A DNA stretch of 64,000 bases, taken from Leptolyngbya sp. PLA1 (GTDB taxonomy: Bacteria; Planctomycetota; Phycisphaerae; Phycisphaerales; UBA1924). Shown here one piece after another: positions 61,851 through 64,000 of the stretch. The translations under genes and the position numbers were made by a program. The notes beneath the pieces are model-generated. The model saw only the letters and a list, made by a program, of their open reading frames with translations. It had not been told where the DNA came from and ran no database searches. Every line of letters begins with the position of its first letter. The stretch's first letter is position 1. Location of the stretch: NCBI GenBank assembly GCA_021405315.1, contig QWIH01000005.1, positions 1 through 64,000 on the forward strand, read 5' to 3'.

Positions 61851-62687
61851 ATGACCCCAGAAGAACTCCTCAAGCTCGGCAGGCCCGATGACTGCCTCCG
61901 CGAACTCGAGAACGCGGTCCGCAAGGACCCCTCGAACGCGAAACTCCGCGTGTCACTCTTCCAGGTTCTTGCAGTGCTCGGCCAGTGGGACCGCGCGCAG
62001 AATCAGCTGGGGGTCGCCGCGGAGATGGACGCGGACTGCATCCTGATGTCCCAGGTCTGTCAGCCCGCCATCCTGTGCGAGCGACTCCGGGCGGAGATCT
62101 TCTCCGGCCGCCGCTCGCCCCTGCTGCTGGGCGAGCCCGAGCCCTGGATGGGCATGGTCGTTCAGGCAGCGGTGCATTCCGCCCAGGGCAACCATGCCGC
62201 GGCGGAGGAACTCCGCGCTCAGGCCTTCGAGCTTGCGCCGGCGGTCGCCGGCCAGATCGATATCGGTGCCACCGAAGACCAGGTGACCACGCACGAGTTC
62301 GCCTGGATCGCCGACGCCGACCCGTTGCTGGGGCCGATGCTCGAGGCCATCGTCGACGGCAAGTACTACTGGGTTCCCTGGTCGCGCATCAGCCTCCTCA
62401 GGCTCGAAGCACCCTCCGACCTGCGGGACACCATCTGGCTTCCGGGGCAGGTCGTGTGGACCACCGGTGCGCAGCAGGTGGTGCTGATCCCCGCCCGGTA
62501 CCCGGGATCGGAGTCGAGTGCGTACGACAACGCGATCCGCATGGGCCGACGCACCGAGTTCACCGACCGCGGCGGCTACGAGGCGCCGGTGGGCCAGCGC
62601 ATGCTTGCGACCGACCAGGGCGAGTTCGGGCTGCTTCAGGTCAGGGCTGTGAGGCTGGGCGAACAACCCGCGGAAACAGTGGGCTAG
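61851..62687 (+). CDS. tagJ: T6SS accessory protein TagJ (ImpE/SciE family)
   Basis: TagJ binds the TssB N-terminus in some T6SS and modulates sheath recycling. The 278-residue protein has a TPR-like N-terminal half (LLKLGRPDDCLRELENAVRKDPSN, LRVSLFQVLAVLGQW) and the ImpE C-terminal domain with DGKYYWVPWSRIS, DLRDTIWLPGQVVW and IPARYPGSE. The length fits the family (about 265-275). It follows the post-hcp hairpin by 33 bases and precedes tssE by 12. Confidence 0.9.
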   Translation: MTPEELLKLGRPDDCLRELENAVRKDPSNAKLRVSLFQVLAVLGQWDRAQNQLGVAAEMDADCILMSQVCQPAILCERLRAEIFSGRRSPLLLGEPEPWMGMVVQAAVHSAQGNHAAAEELRAQAFELAPAVAGQIDIGATEDQVTTHEFAWIADADPLLGPMLEAIVDGKYYWVPWSRISLLRLEAPSDLRDTIWLPGQVVWTTGAQQVVLIPARYPGSESSAYDNAIRMGRRTEFTDRGGYEAPVGQRMLATDQGEFGLLQVRAVRLGEQPAETVG

Positions 62688-62699
62688 CCGGAGGGGCGC

Positions 62700-63200
62700 G
62701 TGGCGGAACTGACGACTCAGGAAAGGCTCCAGCCCTCGCTCCTCGATCGTCTGATCGACGACGAGCCCCAGGCGCGCACCGAAAGCCGTGAGCGTCGTGT
62801 GATGTCCATGCGCCAGCTCCGCCTCGCGGTGCTGCGCGACCTGGAGTGGCTGCTCAACGCTTCCTGTCGTCCGCTCGGCGACGACCTCCACGCCTACCCG
62901 CTCGCGGGGTCGAGTGTGCTGAACTACGGCATCCCGGACATGACGGGCCTCGCGTCCTCGGGAATCTCACAGGCTCGCGTGGAGCAGATGGTCCACCAGG
63001 CCATCCTCAACTACGAGCCGCGGGTGGTGGGGGCGAGCCTGGGGGTCCGCGCCGTTGCGTCGGACGACGTCGTGAACAACCACATCGTGTTCGAGATCGC
63101 CGGCGAGCTGTGCCCGTTGCCGATGCCGGAGGCTCTGTTCGTCAGGACGGACCTCGACTTGGAGACGGGGCAGTGTCTTGTCCGGGAGAAGCAGCGCTGA
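62700..63200 (+). CDS. tssE: T6SS baseplate protein TssE (gp25-like)
   Basis: TssE is a baseplate component homologous to phage T4 gp25, from which sheath polymerisation starts. The 166-residue protein has the family blocks SLLDRLID at 13-20, RDLEWLLN at 46-53 and SVLNYGIPDMTG at 72-83. The start is GTG 62700, preceded by GGAGGG. It ends 12 bases before tssF. The length (about 140-170) is typical. Confidence 0.94.
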   Translation: MAELTTQERLQPSLLDRLIDDEPQARTESRERRVMSMRQLRLAVLRDLEWLLNASCRPLGDDLHAYPLAGSSVLNYGIPDMTGLASSGISQARVEQMVHQAILNYEPRVVGASLGVRAVASDDVVNNHIVFEIAGELCPLPMPEALFVRTDLDLETGQCLVREKQR

Positions 63201-63212
63201 CGCGGAGCACCC

Positions 63213-64000
63213 ATGGACAGACGCCTCTACCCCTACTACGAGAGAGAACTCCAGCACCTGCGCTCCGTGGGCGTTGAGTTCGCGCAGGAGTTCCCCAAGG
63301 TTGCCGACCGCTTGGCATTGGGCGATTTCAAGTGCCCGGACCCGTACGTGGAGCGTCTGCTCGAGGGCTTCGCGTTCCTGACCGCTCGCGTGCAGCTCAA
63401 GATCGACGCGGAGTTTCCGCGCTTTACGCAGAACCTAACCGAGGTCATCTACCCGCACTACCTGGCGCCCACGCCCTCCATGTGCGTCGCGCAGTTCACC
63501 CCCGACCGGGGCGAGGCCGGCCTCGCGGAGGGATACCGCGTCCCGCGGGGCACGGTGCTCCGGGGCGTCGCGCAGCCCGGCACCACCTCGTGCGAGTTCC
63601 GCAGCGCCCACGACCTTGTGCTCTGGCCGGTCGAGGTCGCCGAGTGTCGCTACATGACCCGGGAAGTCGGCATGCTCGACCTCGGGCGGCACTGGGGCAG
63701 CCCCGATGGCGAGCGCCGGGGGGCGGGCCCACCCCCGCGGGCCGCGCTGCGCCTCCGCCTGCGGGCGACGGCGGACCTGACGTTCGACAAGATCAGGATG
63801 GACCAGTTGGTGCTGCACTTCCGCGGGCCGGACGCGACACCCTGGCGCCTCTTCGAGGCGGTCTTCGCCCACGCCAGGGGCGTTGTGGTGCGGCCCGTGA
63901 TGCAGGGCAGTCAGGTCGGTGACTGGCAGGTCTCCCTTGACAAGGAGGCCATCTCCCGGGTCGGCTTCATGGCGTCGGAGGCGCTGCTGCCGTACGACGC
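63213..64000 (+). CDS. tssF: T6SS baseplate protein TssF, 3' truncated by the window edge
   Basis: TssF (ImpG/VasA) forms baseplate wedges with TssE, TssG and TssK. The visible 262 residues begin with the family signature RLYPYYERELQHLR and continue with EFAQEFPKVADRL, DPYVERLLEGFAFLTARVQL and YPHYLAPTPSM, all classic for the N-terminus. About 600 residues are usual, so more than half lies beyond the edge. ATG 63213 has GCGGAG just upstream. tssG and clpV would be expected next. Confidence 0.95.
   Translation, partial: MDRRLYPYYERELQHLRSVGVEFAQEFPKVADRLALGDFKCPDPYVERLLEGFAFLTARVQLKIDAEFPRFTQNLTEVIYPHYLAPTPSMCVAQFTPDRGEAGLAEGYRVPRGTVLRGVAQPGTTSCEFRSAHDLVLWPVEVAECRYMTREVGMLDLGRHWGSPDGERRGAGPPPRAALRLRLRATADLTFDKIRMDQLVLHFRGPDATPWRLFEAVFAHARGVVVRPVMQGSQVGDWQVSLDKEAISRVGFMASEALLPYD

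Overview
The window is a very GC-rich, densely coded bacterial chromosome segment with 44 protein genes (two cut by the window edges), no rRNA, tRNA or CRISPR array that I could see, and no gene-free stretch longer than about 260 bases. A secreted protease ending in paired calcium-binding repeats of the D-[YF]-N-x-D-G-x-x-D-Q-D-D type, a filamentous-haemagglutinin-type giant exoprotein and many short lipoproteins point to Planctomycetota, most likely class Phycisphaerae. That assignment rests on recognised family traits, not on a marker gene.

The first 25.6 kb is mixed housekeeping and accessory content. It holds a reprolysin-like protease, a LuxR regulator, an HMA-domain secreted protein, thiL, a DadA-like oxidoreductase, ubiX, a class III-like PPK2, and an ECF sigma factor between a secreted protein and a one-TM protein. 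A minus-strand operon follows (glycosyltransferase, DUF1569, Eis-like acetyltransferase), then a CPBP protease, a DPPR-like UbiA-family enzyme, nrfH-nrfA (ammonifying nitrite reductase), mgtE and a complete five-gene branched-chain amino acid ABC transporter (liv).

From about 25.6 kb to the right edge runs one type VI secretion (T6SS) locus, almost entirely on the + strand. The order is: an unrecognised 646-aa protein, a TssJ-like lipoprotein, a membrane pseudokinase fused to an FGE/SUMF1-like domain, an unrecognised protein, tssK, tssL, tssM, a TagF-like protein fused to the same coiled-coil plus FGE-like module, a two-partner-secretion pair (tpsB and a roughly 3,770-aa tpsA), tssA, tssB, tssC, hcp, tagJ, tssE and the start of tssF. 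tssG, tssH (clpV), tssI (vgrG) and any effector genes are not in the window and may lie to the right.

The most unusual points are these: the two FGE-like fusions sit on the two opposite arms of T6SS post-translational control; a TPS adhesin system is embedded inside the T6SS locus with its own promoter and terminator; NrfA has a CxxCH motif at its first haem; and a TAnnnT hexamer lies 5-9 bases before at least nine start codons, which suggests leaderless transcripts.
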